Shown here: piece by piece, positions 17,152 to 26,034 of the stretch | Numbering within the stretch: position 1 is the stretch's first letter | Layout of the letters: every line of letters starts with the position of its first letter | Assembly (NCBI GenBank): GCA_014192425.1 | Contig: BJHK01000017.1 | Span: 19,966-83,965 of the forward strand | From: Planctomycetia bacterium | Lineage (GTDB): Bacteria; Planctomycetota; Planctomycetia; Pirellulales; UBA1268 | Reading direction: 5' to 3' | DNA length: 64,000 nt | Made by a program: the position numbers and the translations under genes | The notes under the pieces: generated by a model | What the model was told of the DNA's origin: nothing | What the model saw: only the letters and a program-made list of their open reading frames with translations | The model's database searches: none

Positions 17152-18330
17152 ATGCCCGTTCGTCCGCCAAACCCGTGGGGAGTCGCCTCGTTCGCCCTCG
17201 TGATCGGGGCGGGTGTCGGCGCGGCGACCGCCGTCATGCAGGCGCCCGCGTGGCGCGTGGGCGATTTCCTGCCGGACGTGGTGGGCGACGACGCCCCGCG
17301 GGCGGAAACCTCCGCAACCGTGCACCGCTTCGGCAGCATCGCGATCGGCGGCACGGGCAGCCACGAGTTCACGATCCGGAACACCGGCCGGCGCCCCCTG
17401 CGGCTGACGAAGGGGGCCACCAGTTGCACGTGCACGCTCAGCGACTTCAGCGGCGGCGGTGATCAGGGGCACGGGGCGGAGCACATCGTCGCCCCCGGGG
17501 AATCCGCCCGGGTGACGGTGCAGTGGAAGGGACGTGGCAGCGGCGGCCCGTTTCGGCAGCAGGCCGTGATCTTCAGCGACGATCCGCGCCGCCCCGAGAT
17601 CACGCTCGTGGTCGAGGGCATGCTCGTGCCGCGCTGGAGCGTCGTGCCGGCCGGCCTCGCGCTCCCCGCGCTGACGACGGCCCGCCGGGACGAGTCGCTG
17701 GTGAAAATCCTCACGTACGGCAGCGCCGCCCCGTCGCTCGCGTCGCTGACCGTCGACGGCCCGGATGCGGACCGGTTGTTCTCCCTGACCGCGACGCCCC
17801 TGGCTGCGGCCGACGTGGCCGCGGAGGCCGGGGCGACCGGCGGGCTTCTGGTCCGGGTCGGCCTCGGGCCCGGCCTCCCCCTCGGGCCGCTGCGCCGCAC
17901 GATCACGGCCGTCGTCCGGCTCCCGGAGGAGGTGCTCATCGACATCCCCGTCGAGGGCGTGGTGTCGGGTGATCTTGCATTCGGCGGGCCGAACTGGGAT
18001 TCCTCCCGGCAGACGCTGGTGCTCGGCACGGTTTCCGGTCGGAGCGGCCTGCGCACGCAGCTCTTCCTGACGGCCCGCGGGCCGGCGCGGGAGCGGGTGC
18101 GGCCGGTCGTCCGCTCCGTCGTGCCGCCGTCGCTCCGGGTCGAGGTGGGTGGCGGCGCGGCGATCGGCTCGGCACCCGTCGTGCGCATCCCGATCACGAT
18201 CGAAGTGCCGGCCGGAACGCCGGTCGCGGACCATCTGGCCGACGACCGGCTCGGCAGCATCGTGCTCGACACCGGACATCCCGACACCCCGACGCTGACC
18301 ATCCCCGTGAGCCTGGCCATCCAGCCCTGA
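17152..18330 (+). CDS. DUF1573-type exported/membrane-anchored protein
   Basis: 392 aa. A hydrophobic N-terminal segment (about 10-30) would act as signal anchor. Residues ~55-160 match the DUF1573 pattern: V-H-R-F-G-S-I, H-E-F-T-I-R-N-T-G-R-R-P-L, a C-T-C pair, then V-A-P-G-E-S-A-R-V-T-V-Q-W and I-F-S-D-D-P-R-R-P-E. The rest has two more Ig-like beta modules. In planctomycetes such proteins occur beside cytochromes; function is unknown, perhaps an ASH-like binding domain. The stop is 2 bp before the start of the tetraheme cytochrome gene, so they are co-translated. Confidence 0.82.
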   Translation: MPVRPPNPWGVASFALVIGAGVGAATAVMQAPAWRVGDFLPDVVGDDAPRAETSATVHRFGSIAIGGTGSHEFTIRNTGRRPLRLTKGATSCTCTLSDFSGGGDQGHGAEHIVAPGESARVTVQWKGRGSGGPFRQQAVIFSDDPRRPEITLVVEGMLVPRWSVVPAGLALPALTTARRDESLVKILTYGSAAPSLASLTVDGPDADRLFSLTATPLAAADVAAEAGATGGLLVRVGLGPGLPLGPLRRTITAVVRLPEEVLIDIPVEGVVSGDLAFGGPNWDSSRQTLVLGTVSGRSGLRTQLFLTARGPARERVRPVVRSVVPPSLRVEVGGGAAIGSAPVVRIPITIEVPAGTPVADHLADDRLGSIVLDTGHPDTPTLTIPVSLAIQP

Positions 18331-18332
18331 CC

Positions 18333-19862
18333 ATGAACACGATCACACGCCGCGACTCCCGTCGCACCGCGATCCTCCTCGCCATCCTCATCGCCTGCAG
18401 CGGACCGCGGCCGCCACATGCGGCCGATGCCGTTCCCGACCGGGGCCCGGGAACGGACGCCGCCGTCGTGGAGAAGTTTCGCGAGCGGAACGGCGCGGTG
18501 TTCGCCGACTGGCCCAGGCCGCGGGCGGTCGTCGTCGTGACCGGAGAACTCGACGGCTACATCGAGCCCTGCGGCTGTACCGGCAAGGAGAACCAGAAGG
18601 GGGGCCTGAGCCGGCGGCAGAATTTTCTCCGCGCGATCGAGGCGGCCGGCTGGCCGGTGATGGCGGTCGATCTCGGCGGCCAGGTCCGGCGCTTCGGCCG
18701 GCAGACGGAGGCGAAGTTCCAGTCGATCGCCGACGGCCTGCGCGCGATGCAGTATGCCGCCGTGGGCCTCGGCCCCGGCGACCTCCGGCTGCCGACCGAG
18801 GAGGTCGTGGCCGCGGTCGCGGCCATCGGTGATCAGCCGACGCCGTTCCTGTCGGCCAACGTCGGTCTGTTCGGATTCGACGCGGGCATCACGCCCCGGT
18901 TTCGTGTCGTCCCGGTCGGCGACCTGACGATCGGCGTCACGAGCGTGCTCGGTGACAAGGAAGCGGCCCAGATCCGCAACGACACCGTGGCCACGAAGCC
19001 CGCCGGCGCGGCGCTCACGGAGGTGGCCGGCCTGCTCGCCAAGGCGGGCTGCAACCAGCGCATCCTGCTCTCGGCGGCACGGCCGGAGGAGACCCGCGCC
19101 ATCGCAGCCGAACAGCCGGGCTTCGACATCGTGGTGACGGCGGGTGGAGCGGACGAGCCGCCGCTTGTGCCGCCGCTGCTGCCGGGGGGCGGCCGCCTCA
19201 TCGAGGTCGGCCACAAGGGGATGTTCGCCGTGGTCATCGGGTTCTTCGCCGACGCCCAGGTGCCGGTGCGGGTGCAGCGGGTGCCGCTCGACGCCCGGTG
19301 GGGGGAATCGGCGGAGATGATCAGGCTGCTGGGGTCCTACCAGAACAAGCTGGAGACGCTGGGCTTGAAGGGGCTGGGCATCGTGCCGCTCCGGCATCCG
19401 ACCGGTCGCCGCTTCGCCGGCAGTGCCGCCTGCGCGGAGTGCCACCAGGAGGCCTACGACGTCTGGAAGGACACGCCGCATGCAACGGCGTTGACGACGC
19501 TGGAAGAGCAGGTGCCGCGGCGTGATGGCGACCCCGAGTGTCTGTCGTGCCACGTGGTCGGCTGGGCGGCACAGCGGTTCGAGCCCTTCGAGGGGGGCTT
19601 CGCGGGCATGAAGGCGACGCCGCACCTCGCCCACCAGGGGTGCGAGAACTGCCACGGCCCGGCGGCGGCGCACACGGCGGTGGAACGCGGCGACGTGAAG
19701 ACGACGGAAGCGGAGCGGAACCGGCTCCGGCAGGACCTGGTGCTGACCCTGGCGACGCCCGAGGGGAAGCAGAAGGCGGTGAACAACTGCCTGGAGTGTC
19801 ACGATCTGGACAACAGTCCGAAGTTCGACTTCGACGAGTACTGGCCGGATGTGAAGCACTGA
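18333..19862 (+). CDS. Exported tetraheme cytochrome c with phosphoesterase-like N-terminal domain
   Basis: 509 aa. A signal peptide (about 1-30) is followed by a metallophosphoesterase/5'-nucleotidase-like domain to about residue 350, with the characteristic G-Y-I-E-P-C-G-C-T-G and K-G-G-L-S-R-R. The usual metal-binding aspartate motif is weak (V-D-L-G-G-Q), so activity is doubtful. The C-terminal 150 residues carry four CxxCH heme sites at about C367, C403, C437 and C486, resembling cytochrome c554-type domains. It should be a periplasmic electron-transfer protein. It is directly behind the DUF1573 gene (2-bp gap) and ends just before a strong hairpin. Confidence 0.85.
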   Translation: MNTITRRDSRRTAILLAILIACSGPRPPHAADAVPDRGPGTDAAVVEKFRERNGAVFADWPRPRAVVVVTGELDGYIEPCGCTGKENQKGGLSRRQNFLRAIEAAGWPVMAVDLGGQVRRFGRQTEAKFQSIADGLRAMQYAAVGLGPGDLRLPTEEVVAAVAAIGDQPTPFLSANVGLFGFDAGITPRFRVVPVGDLTIGVTSVLGDKEAAQIRNDTVATKPAGAALTEVAGLLAKAGCNQRILLSAARPEETRAIAAEQPGFDIVVTAGGADEPPLVPPLLPGGGRLIEVGHKGMFAVVIGFFADAQVPVRVQRVPLDARWGESAEMIRLLGSYQNKLETLGLKGLGIVPLRHPTGRRFAGSAACAECHQEAYDVWKDTPHATALTTLEEQVPRRDGDPECLSCHVVGWAAQRFEPFEGGFAGMKATPHLAHQGCENCHGPAAAHTAVERGDVKTTEAERNRLRQDLVLTLATPEGKQKAVNNCLECHDLDNSPKFDFDEYWPDVKH

Positions 19863-19869
19863 CTTAAGC

Positions 19870-19900
19870 GCTCGCCGGGCCATCCATGGCCCCGGCGAGC
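19870..19900 (+). terminator. Hairpin after the cytochrome gene
   Basis: Seven bases after the cytochrome stop codon, GCTCGCCGG (19870-19878) pairs with CCGGCGAGC (19892-19900), with a further internal GGCCAT/ATGGCC. It is followed by TTGCT, not a true T-run, so it is a probable transcript-end hairpin rather than a classical Rho-independent terminator. Confidence 0.6.
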
Positions 19901-19926
19901 TTGCTCGGCGATGGCACAGCCAAGGT

Positions 19927-20277
19927 GTGCCATGCCGAGCCGCCCGGCCTCCGAGCCGGGCGTTGCCGCTAGAGGGCGAGGGTACCGCCCAACTGGTCGC
20001 CTGGAGGGCGGCCTTCCAAGCGCGGGCGGAGGCCCGCAAGAGGTGTCGCCGGCCACGACGGCGGCGACACCGCGAAAGTTCTCGTGCCATGCCGAGCCGC
20101 CCGGCCTCCGAGCCGGGCGTTGCCGCTAGAGGGCGAGGGTACCGCCCAACTGGTCGCCTGGAGGGCGGCCTTCCAAGCGCGGGCGGAGGCCCGCAAGAGG
20201 TGTCGCCGGCCACGACGGCGGCGACACCGCGAAAGTTCTCGTGCCATGCCGAGCCGCCCGGCCTCCGAGCCGGGCGT
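19927..20277. repeat. 157-bp tandem repeat, two exact copies plus partial third
   Basis: Units 19927-20083 and 20084-20240 appear identical over all 157 bp; the third is exact only for its first ~37 bp (20241-20277) and then diverges, though blocks such as CGCCCAACTGG and GGAGGGCGGCCTT recur further on. Each unit contains short inverted pieces (CCCGGC/GCCGGG, GGCGACAC/GTGTCGCC) that could fold. Exact identity suggests a recent duplication or gene-conversion event. Confidence 0.92.
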
Positions 20278-20436
20278 GGTTGCCGTGCGCGTGCACGCGG
20301 CGCGGCCTTCGGCCGCTGCGTGCGGCGAAGCGCCCAACTGGCCGCCTGGAGGGCGGCCTTACGAGGCAGACGGAGGCACCTTACCGACGGTCTGCGTGAA
20401 CATACCGCGGAGGCCCGCAGCGGGTGTCGCCGGCCC

Positions 20437-20515
20437 GGGGGCGGCAAAAGTCTCGTCGCTGGGGCGAGGATACGCCCCACGCTCCTTAAGCTTTCGCCGA
20501 CCCCCGTGCCTCGTC
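20437..20515. repeat. Dispersed stem-loop element, copy A
   Basis: Shares GGGGGCGG, AAAGTCTCG, the 14-mer GGCGAGGATACGCC (20463-20476), CCGACCCCCG and CTCGTC, in the same order and similar spacing, with the element at 42351-42427. The 14-mer is itself a 4-bp stem (GGCG/CGCC) with loop AGGATA. Here the outer arms GGCAAAAG and CTTTCGCC also nearly pair. It lies outside any gene. Confidence 0.65.
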
Positions 20516-20803
20516 CCACGGAGAATCCACGGTACACCTCGCGAACGTTGCAGCCCAACACCAACCCGGTGCCTGAAAGGCGGCCCACCAAGAGCGAGCG
20601 GAGGAAACGAGCCGGTCGGAGGCACGCGCAGGAGTCCGGGGTGCTTTGCCTGCACCACAAGACGAACCATCACGCACGAGAACGCAACGGCAAAGTCCCC
20701 CGGCGACGAGCATGTCTCCGACCGGCGGGCCCGTGCGCAGGACGGACGGATCTGACCACGCCGTGACGCCTCACGACCGTGTCTCTCGGCGCGCCGGCCG
20801 CGG

Positions 20804-21553
20804 TCAGCCCAGTTGGGCCAGCGCCTCGTCCGGGATGTTGAAGTTCGCGGCCACGCTCTGCACGTCGTCATGGTCGTCGAGCCGCTCCATCAGGTCGAGC
20901 ACCTTGCGGGCCGTGTCGGCGTCCTCGACGTCCACCGAATTCGTCGGGATCCGCACGATCTCGTTGGAGTCGACCGCAATGCCGGCCTGCTGCAAGACGT
21001 CGAGGACCGCGGCCATCGAGGCCGGCTCGCAGACCACCTCCCAGCGGTCGCCGGACAACTTCACGTCGTCGGCCCCCGCCTCGACCGCGATCTCCATCAG
21101 CCGGTCCTCCGCACACGCCGCCTGCGGCACGCGGACGACCCCCTTGCGCTGAAACAGATAGGCCACGCAGCCCGTGCCCCCGAGCTTGCCGCCACAGATC
21201 TCGAAGATCTTGCGAATCTCCGGCGCGGTGCGGTTCTTGTTGTCGGTGAGAATCTCGCAGAGCACGGCCACGCCGCCGGCGCCGTAGCCCTCGTAGAGCG
21301 ACTCCTCGAGGTCGCCCCCCTTGAGTTCGCCGGTGCCGGTCTTGATCGCCCGCTGGATGTTGTCCTTGGGCATGCTCACCGCCTTGGCGGCATCAATCGC
21401 ATACCGCAGGCGCAGGTTCGCGTCCGGGTCCGCCCCGCCATGCTTGGCCGCCACGATGATCGCCTTGGCAAGCTTGCTCCACAGCTTGCCGCGCTTGGCG
21501 TCGATCAGCGACTTCTTGCGGGCGATGTTGGCCCAGTGGGAATGTCCGGCCAC
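20804..21553 (-). CDS. YebC/PmpR family protein
   Basis: 249 aa from a GTG start with GAGGAG directly upstream. The signature A-G-H-S-H-W-A-N-I-A-R-K-K is complete, followed by K-L-W-S-K-L-A-K-A-I-I-V-A-A-K, N-I-Q-R-A-I-K and E-G-Y-G-A-G-G-V-A-V-L-C-E-I-L-T-D-N-K-N-R-T. Members were described as transcription regulators, and more recently some as factors helping ribosomes through proline-rich stretches. That second role would fit the position after infB, rbfA and a very Pro-rich coding region, though this is inference. It lies 22 bp behind the HhH-like gene. Confidence 0.93.
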   Translation of the reverse strand: MAGHSHWANIARKKSLIDAKRGKLWSKLAKAIIVAAKHGGADPDANLRLRYAIDAAKAVSMPKDNIQRAIKTGTGELKGGDLEESLYEGYGAGGVAVLCEILTDNKNRTAPEIRKIFEICGGKLGGTGCVAYLFQRKGVVRVPQAACAEDRLMEIAVEAGADDVKLSGDRWEVVCEPASMAAVLDVLQQAGIAVDSNEIVRIPTNSVDVEDADTARKVLDLMERLDDHDDVQSVAANFNIPDEALAQLG

Positions 21554-21575
21554 GTGCTCCTCCTCGTTGTCCCGC

Positions 21576-22856
21576 TCAGCGCGGCTTGCGCTTGGCCAGG
21601 TGCGCCGCATGCTGTCCGCCGGCGGCCGCCTTCGGCTCCGGCTTGGACGTCGGCGGCTTGGCTGTCGGCTGCTTGGCCGCAGGCTTCGCCGGGGGCTGTG
21701 CGGCGGCCGGCGCGGCCGGCGGCTTGATCGTGATCGGCTTGCCCACGTTCGGCTTCACCACGAAGGGCTTCGGACCGGCCTTGCCACTCTTGCCGTCCGC
21801 CGGCCGCTTCGGCCCGGAGCCGGCCGGCGGCAACGGCGTCTTGCCCACCGGTCGTGCCGCCGCCTGCGGTCCGGCCGGCCGGTGCTCCTCGGCGGCAGCG
21901 CGGGCGGCATCCGCGGCCTTCTGCCCCTCGCGACCGGTCGCCGGCGGGGGCGGCACCGGCTCGGGCATCGGCAGCCCGCGCTTCGGCAGTCGGTCCTTTG
22001 CCGCCGGGTTCACCCCCTGCAGCACCCGCTTCACCGTGGCCCCGTGCAGGTTCGCAAGGCACTCGAGGCCGAACTGGTGCAGCAGCGAGGCGAATTCACC
22101 GGCCGCCTTCTTGGGCACCACCCGCTCCAGGCCGACGACCTTGCCCGAGTCGTACTCCTGCTGCGTGATGATCCCGGCGAGAAACAGAGCGGTCAGCGCC
22201 CCCTTGTCGAGCGGGATCATGTGCCCGCCGAGCCCTGTCGCGACGACGTACTGGATCGCGAACGGCGGCACGCCGTGAAGGCCCTCGAGCGTCTTGACGC
22301 CATGCGCCAGCGAGTGCTTGCGGGCATGCTCGAGGGAGAAGCTGTAGGTCGACTCGAACACGGCCTGGAGGGCGCGCCGCAGCGACAGCGCGGCTCGGGC
22401 GGGATCGGGAAGATCGTGGAGAACCTCGGCCAGTTCCGCCACGGTCGTGACACGGATCTCGTTGAGGTCGAACGCACGCTCGAGCAGTCTCGCGAACGCC
22501 TTCTCGGCCACCTCCGGCCGGGCGTTCTCCAGGCAGCACGCGAACAGGACCTGCTCGAGCAGCGGCCGTGACGTGTTCGGCACGATCGGCTTGTAGACCG
22601 CCCGCAGCGCCTTCTGCAGTTTGGGGAGAAGCACCGACCGGGCCGGCTGCTTGACGGCGGGAGGTTTCACGGCGGCGGGCTGCTTGGCTGGCGTGGGCTG
22701 CTTGGCAGTGGCTGCCTGTTTCGCGGGCGCCACCTGCTTCGCGGGGGCGGGCCTGGCCCCCGCCTTCGCAGCTCCGACTGCCGGCTTCCCCTTGGTGGGC
22801 CGGGCCGCGTGGCCGGGCTTGCGGGACGGCTGCTGATTTCGCTTCGGTGCTTTCAT
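21576..22856 (-). CDS. HhH-glycosylase-fold-like protein with basic Ala/Pro/Lys tails
   Basis: 426 aa. The ATG overlaps the stop of rbfA (ATGA), implying translational coupling. Residues 1-75 and about 290-426 are low-complexity and strongly basic (A-K-Q, P-A-K-Q and K-P repeats, like histone H1 tails). The middle (about 75-265) looks like the HhH-GPD fold of endonuclease III: L-L-E-Q-V-L-F-A-C-C-L-E-N-A, A-F-A-R-L-L-E-R-A-F, L-E-G-L-H-G-V-P-P-F-A-I-Q-Y-V-V and I-P-L-D-K-G-A. The glycosylase lysine is not at its usual place after the hairpin, an aspartate (P-L-D-K) is kept, and no Fe-S cysteine cluster is seen. It is possibly a non-catalytic nucleic-acid-binding protein. The fold call is tentative. 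Confidence 0.55.
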   Translation of the reverse strand: MKAPKRNQQPSRKPGHAARPTKGKPAVGAAKAGARPAPAKQVAPAKQAATAKQPTPAKQPAAVKPPAVKQPARSVLLPKLQKALRAVYKPIVPNTSRPLLEQVLFACCLENARPEVAEKAFARLLERAFDLNEIRVTTVAELAEVLHDLPDPARAALSLRRALQAVFESTYSFSLEHARKHSLAHGVKTLEGLHGVPPFAIQYVVATGLGGHMIPLDKGALTALFLAGIITQQEYDSGKVVGLERVVPKKAAGEFASLLHQFGLECLANLHGATVKRVLQGVNPAAKDRLPKRGLPMPEPVPPPPATGREGQKAADAARAAAEEHRPAGPQAAARPVGKTPLPPAGSGPKRPADGKSGKAGPKPFVVKPNVGKPITIKPPAAPAAAQPPAKPAAKQPTAKPPTSKPEPKAAAGGQHAAHLAKRKPR

Positions 22857-23278
22857 GGTTCGGTTCCTGCTGCTTCCTGCCGTTCTTCATCGTGTGCCGC
22901 CGTCGCGGGATCTGCCGCTGGCGACACCTCCGTCGGGTGCGGCAGCACCTCCCCGAGGACACGGGCGATCTCCAGCGCGTGCTTGACACCCCGGTCGAGC
23001 TCGAACCGCAGCCGCGGCGTATAGCGGGTCTCGATCCGCTCCGCGATCCGCGACTGGAGAAAGCCGGCGGAGTTGGCGAGGCCGCGCAGGGCGAGTTGCT
23101 GTTTCGCCGGACTGCCCATGATCGAGACATGGATCGTCGCGGCCCGCATGTCCGGGTCCATCTCCACGCCGGTCACGGTCACGTCCCGGACGCGGGGATC
23201 GCGCACCTCGGTGAGGATGGCCATGCCGACCACCTCCCGCACCGCCTCGGCCGCCTTGAGAAGTCGTCGCGTGCTCAC
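22853..23278 (-). CDS. rbfA: Ribosome-binding factor A
   Basis: 141 aa from a GTG that overlaps the infB stop codon (GTGA). RbfA assists maturation of the small ribosomal subunit at the 5' end of 16S rRNA. The type-II KH-like fold is indicated by E-A-V-R-E-V-V, D-P-R-V-R-D-V-T-V-T-G-V-E-M-D, A-T-I-H-V-S-I and the C-terminal R-I-E-T-R-Y-T-P-R-L-R-F-E-L-D. A ~25-residue acidic tail follows the core. Overlap on both sides (infB before, HhH-like gene after) suggests coupled translation of three proteins. Confidence 0.94.
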   Translation of the reverse strand: MSTRRLLKAAEAVREVVGMAILTEVRDPRVRDVTVTGVEMDPDMRAATIHVSIMGSPAKQQLALRGLANSAGFLQSRIAERIETRYTPRLRFELDRGVKHALEIARVLGEVLPHPTEVSPAADPATAAHDEERQEAAGTEP

Positions 23279-25905
23279 GAGAGCGTCCGTGCGACTTCCT
23301 CGATCCGGTAGCACTCGAGGATGTCGCCCTCCTTGACGTCGTTGAAGCCGGCCAGTTTGATGCCGCACTCGAGACCGTCACGAACCTCGCGGGCGTCGTC
23401 CTTCTCGCGCTTCAGCGATTCGATGCCGTACTCGCCGATCACACGGCTGTCGCGAATCACCCGCATCCGGCCGTTCCGCGCGATCACGCCGGCGATCACG
23501 CGGCAGCCGGCGATCACACCGAGGCGGCTGATCGAGAAGGTCCGCTGCACGATCGCCCGGCCGAGATCGGTCTCGCGCTTCTCGGGCGCGAGCATGCCCT
23601 CGAGGGCTTTCCGCAGGTCGTCGGTCACCTGGTAGATGATGTCGTATCGCCGGACCTGCACGCCCCGATCCTCCGCCGCCGACCGGGCACGCTCGTCCGG
23701 CACGACGTTGAAGCCGATGATCACCGCGTCCGAGGCGTCGGCGAGGGCGACGTCCGCCTCGGTGATGCCCCCCACGGTCGCCTGGAGGACACGGACCTTG
23801 ACCTCGGGATGATCGAGCTTCTGCAGTTCCTTGAGGATCGCCTCGATCGATCCGCGCTGGTCAGCGCGGAGGATGAGGTTGAGCGTGGGGGCCTTCTGGG
23901 CACCGAGCCGGTCGGCCAGGTTTTCCAGCGTCACGTGCACCGGGGCATGGCCCAGGCTCATCTGGCGCCGGATGCCGCTGCGCTGCACCGCCACCTCGCG
24001 GGCCTTGGCGATGTCGCCCACCACCTGAAACCGGTCGCCGGCGCCCGGGGCGACGTCGAGACCGGTGGCGAACACCGGGGTGCCGGGGGCCGCGCTCGTC
24101 AGTTTCCGCCTCGTCAGCGTGTCGAACAGCGACTTGACATGGCCGCTTGCCTCGCCGCAGACGAGGGCATCGCCGACCCGCAGCGTCCCCTTCTGCACCA
24201 GCAGGCAGGCGACCACCCCGCGGCCCTCGTGGATCGAGGCGTCGAGGCAGACGCCGGCGGCGCTCCGCTCCGGGTTCGCCCGTAGGTCGTGCAGTTCAGC
24301 GATCGTGAGCAGCGTGTCGAGCAGTTGGTCGACGCCCGCGCCGGTCACGGCGCTCGTCTTCACGACTTCCGTCTCGCCGCCCCATTCGGTGGGCAGCAGC
24401 TCATTCGCCGCCAACTGCTGGTAGACGCGTTGCACGTCCGCACCGGGCAGGTCGATCTTGTTGATGCAGGCCACGATCGGCACGCCCGCAGCCCGGGCGT
24501 GGCTGATCGCCTCCTCGGTCTGCGGCATGATCCCGTCGTCGGCGGCGACCACGATCACCGCACAGTCGGTCACGTTGGCGCCGCGGGCCCGCATCTGCGT
24601 GAACGCCTCGTGCCCCGGCGTGTCGACGAACGTCACCGACCTGTCGTTGTGCTTGACGGAATAGGCGCGGATGTGCTGCGTGATCCCGCCGCTCTCACGG
24701 GCGGCGACGTCGATGCCGAGGATCCTGTCGAGGAGTGATGTCTTGCCATGGTCGACGTGCCCGAGGAAGGTCACGACCGGCGGCCGCGGCTGCCGCAGGA
24801 CGGGATCCTCGTCGACCGCATCAAAGCCGGCGAGCAGTTCCTTCTCCAGGTCCTCGACCGTCTTGATGTCGAGCTGCACCCCCATCTCGGCGGCGAGCAG
24901 CTCGACGGTGTCGCGATCGAGAAGGGTCGCCATGCTGGGCATCGATTCCATCCCGAACGTCAGCAGCTTCTTCAGCACCTCGCTCGCCGCCAGGCCGATC
25001 GCCTCGGAGAACGCCCGCACCGTGCAGGGAACCTGGATCGCGGCGTTCGCCTTGCGGGGGGCAGCCGTCGAAACGGCCGCTCCGCGCCGCGGCCGGCCGC
25101 CGCGCCGGCGGCGCATCGAATTCTCGTCGTCGCCGCCGCGGCCGTCGGACAGCCGCTTGCGGTTGAGCTGCCGCTGCTCCCGACCCCCGAGCAGGTCGTC
25201 CGAAGGACCGCCGGACTTCGAGGGCGTCCGCCGCGGCCGCACGCCGGGCTCGAGTGGCGGCGGCATCGGGGCCGGCCCGGTGCCCCCTCCGCGCAACAGC
25301 CCGCCCGGCCGCGGCCGCGAGCCGTCGGCCTGCCGCTGCTGCTCGTGCTTCCGCATGTGATCGGCGAGGGGCTTGGCGCCGCCGGCCTTCGCGCTGCGAA
25401 TCGCATCGAGCGGCAGCTTCACGTCAGGCTTCTGGGCCACCGGCTCCTGGGACTGCCGCGTCACCGGCGGCCGGTTGGCGGCCGGCATCGGCGCCAGCTT
25501 GAAGGCCGGCCGCGGGGCGGGCTTGGCGCCATCCCCCATGCGGCCGGAAAGGGGCCGAGGCCGGGGCTGATCCCCGGCGGCCTTTGCAGGAGGGGCGATT
25601 TCCGGCGGCCGACCCTTGTTAATGCCGGCGGGGGCAATGTAATCCTCGCGCTTGAGCGCTCCGGTCGCCGGGGGCGTCGGGGCACCGGCTACCGGGGCCG
25701 GTCGCTGCGGTCCCGGCACGGGCGCCGGTCGCTCCGCCACCCGCTGCCGGCCGGCGATGAACTCCCTGAGCTTGGCAACCTCCTCGTCGGTCAGGCTCGC
25801 CAGCGCGGATCCCTTGTCCTGGATGCCGGCGCGCGTGCAGATCTCGACCAGCTCCTTGCTGTCAAACTTGAGTTCCTTCGCCAGCGTGTAAATCCGAACA
25901 GCCAC
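23275..25905 (-). CDS. infB: Translation initiation factor IF-2
   Basis: 876 aa from a GTG with AGGA 4 bp before it, giving the usual [13 protein letters not shown] first IF2-N domain (1-50) is followed by a long Pro/Arg/Gly-rich linker to about 265, a second IF2-N domain ([16 protein letters not shown]) and the GTPase domain with [15 protein letters not shown] and C-I-N-K-I-D. C-terminal domains II-IV end in E-V-A-R-T-L-S. It brings initiator tRNA to the 30S subunit. Order nusA-infB-rbfA is conserved in bacteria. Confidence 0.97.
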   Translation of the reverse strand: MAVRIYTLAKELKFDSKELVEICTRAGIQDKGSALASLTDEEVAKLREFIAGRQRVAERPAPVPGPQRPAPVAGAPTPPATGALKREDYIAPAGINKGRPPEIAPPAKAAGDQPRPRPLSGRMGDGAKPAPRPAFKLAPMPAANRPPVTRQSQEPVAQKPDVKLPLDAIRSAKAGGAKPLADHMRKHEQQRQADGSRPRPGGLLRGGGTGPAPMPPPLEPGVRPRRTPSKSGGPSDDLLGGREQRQLNRKRLSDGRGGDDENSMRRRRGGRPRRGAAVSTAAPRKANAAIQVPCTVRAFSEAIGLAASEVLKKLLTFGMESMPSMATLLDRDTVELLAAEMGVQLDIKTVEDLEKELLAGFDAVDEDPVLRQPRPPVVTFLGHVDHGKTSLLDRILGIDVAARESGGITQHIRAYSVKHNDRSVTFVDTPGHEAFTQMRARGANVTDCAVIVVAADDGIMPQTEEAISHARAAGVPIVACINKIDLPGADVQRVYQQLAANELLPTEWGGETEVVKTSAVTGAGVDQLLDTLLTIAELHDLRANPERSAAGVCLDASIHEGRGVVACLLVQKGTLRVGDALVCGEASGHVKSLFDTLTRRKLTSAAPGTPVFATGLDVAPGAGDRFQVVGDIAKAREVAVQRSGIRRQMSLGHAPVHVTLENLADRLGAQKAPTLNLILRADQRGSIEAILKELQKLDHPEVKVRVLQATVGGITEADVALADASDAVIIGFNVVPDERARSAAEDRGVQVRRYDIIYQVTDDLRKALEGMLAPEKRETDLGRAIVQRTFSISRLGVIAGCRVIAGVIARNGRMRVIRDSRVIGEYGIESLKREKDDAREVRDGLECGIKLAGFNDVKEGDILECYRIEEVARTLS

Positions 25906-26034
25906 TCAGTCCTCGCTCCACCGGTTCAGTCCGGCTTGGTGCCCAGCGTTCTCCACTCTCCGACCGCGAACCGTCATCCCACACCGTCCGACCGCGTCTC
26001 GCTTCAAACCCCTCCGCCATCGCTGTGCCGCTCA

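Larger units (their letters stand above)
19863..20803. other. Long non-coding interval with repeats
   Basis: 940 bp without a convincing gene. Open frames exist but they only translate the repeat in different phases (the repeat is 157 bp, not divisible by three), so they are not coding. The interval holds the hairpin after the cytochrome gene, the 157-bp tandem repeat, a diverged third unit (about 20241-20436) and a stem-loop element (20437-20515) that has a relative at 42351-42427. The last ~290 bp, up to the end of the yebC-like gene, shows nothing I can name. Confidence 0.75.

Noticed and set aside
19927..20240. Insertion-sequence interpretation of the 157-bp repeat
   Set aside because: No transposase and no terminal inverted repeats or target duplications are visible.
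17463..20660. 1065-codon minus-strand open frame over the cytochrome genes and repeats
   Set aside because: It runs through the 157-bp repeats and opposite two genes with signal peptides and heme motifs.
19911..20766. Open frames within the 157-bp repeat
   Set aside because: Repeat length is not a multiple of three and each frame just re-reads the same bases, so they are not genes.
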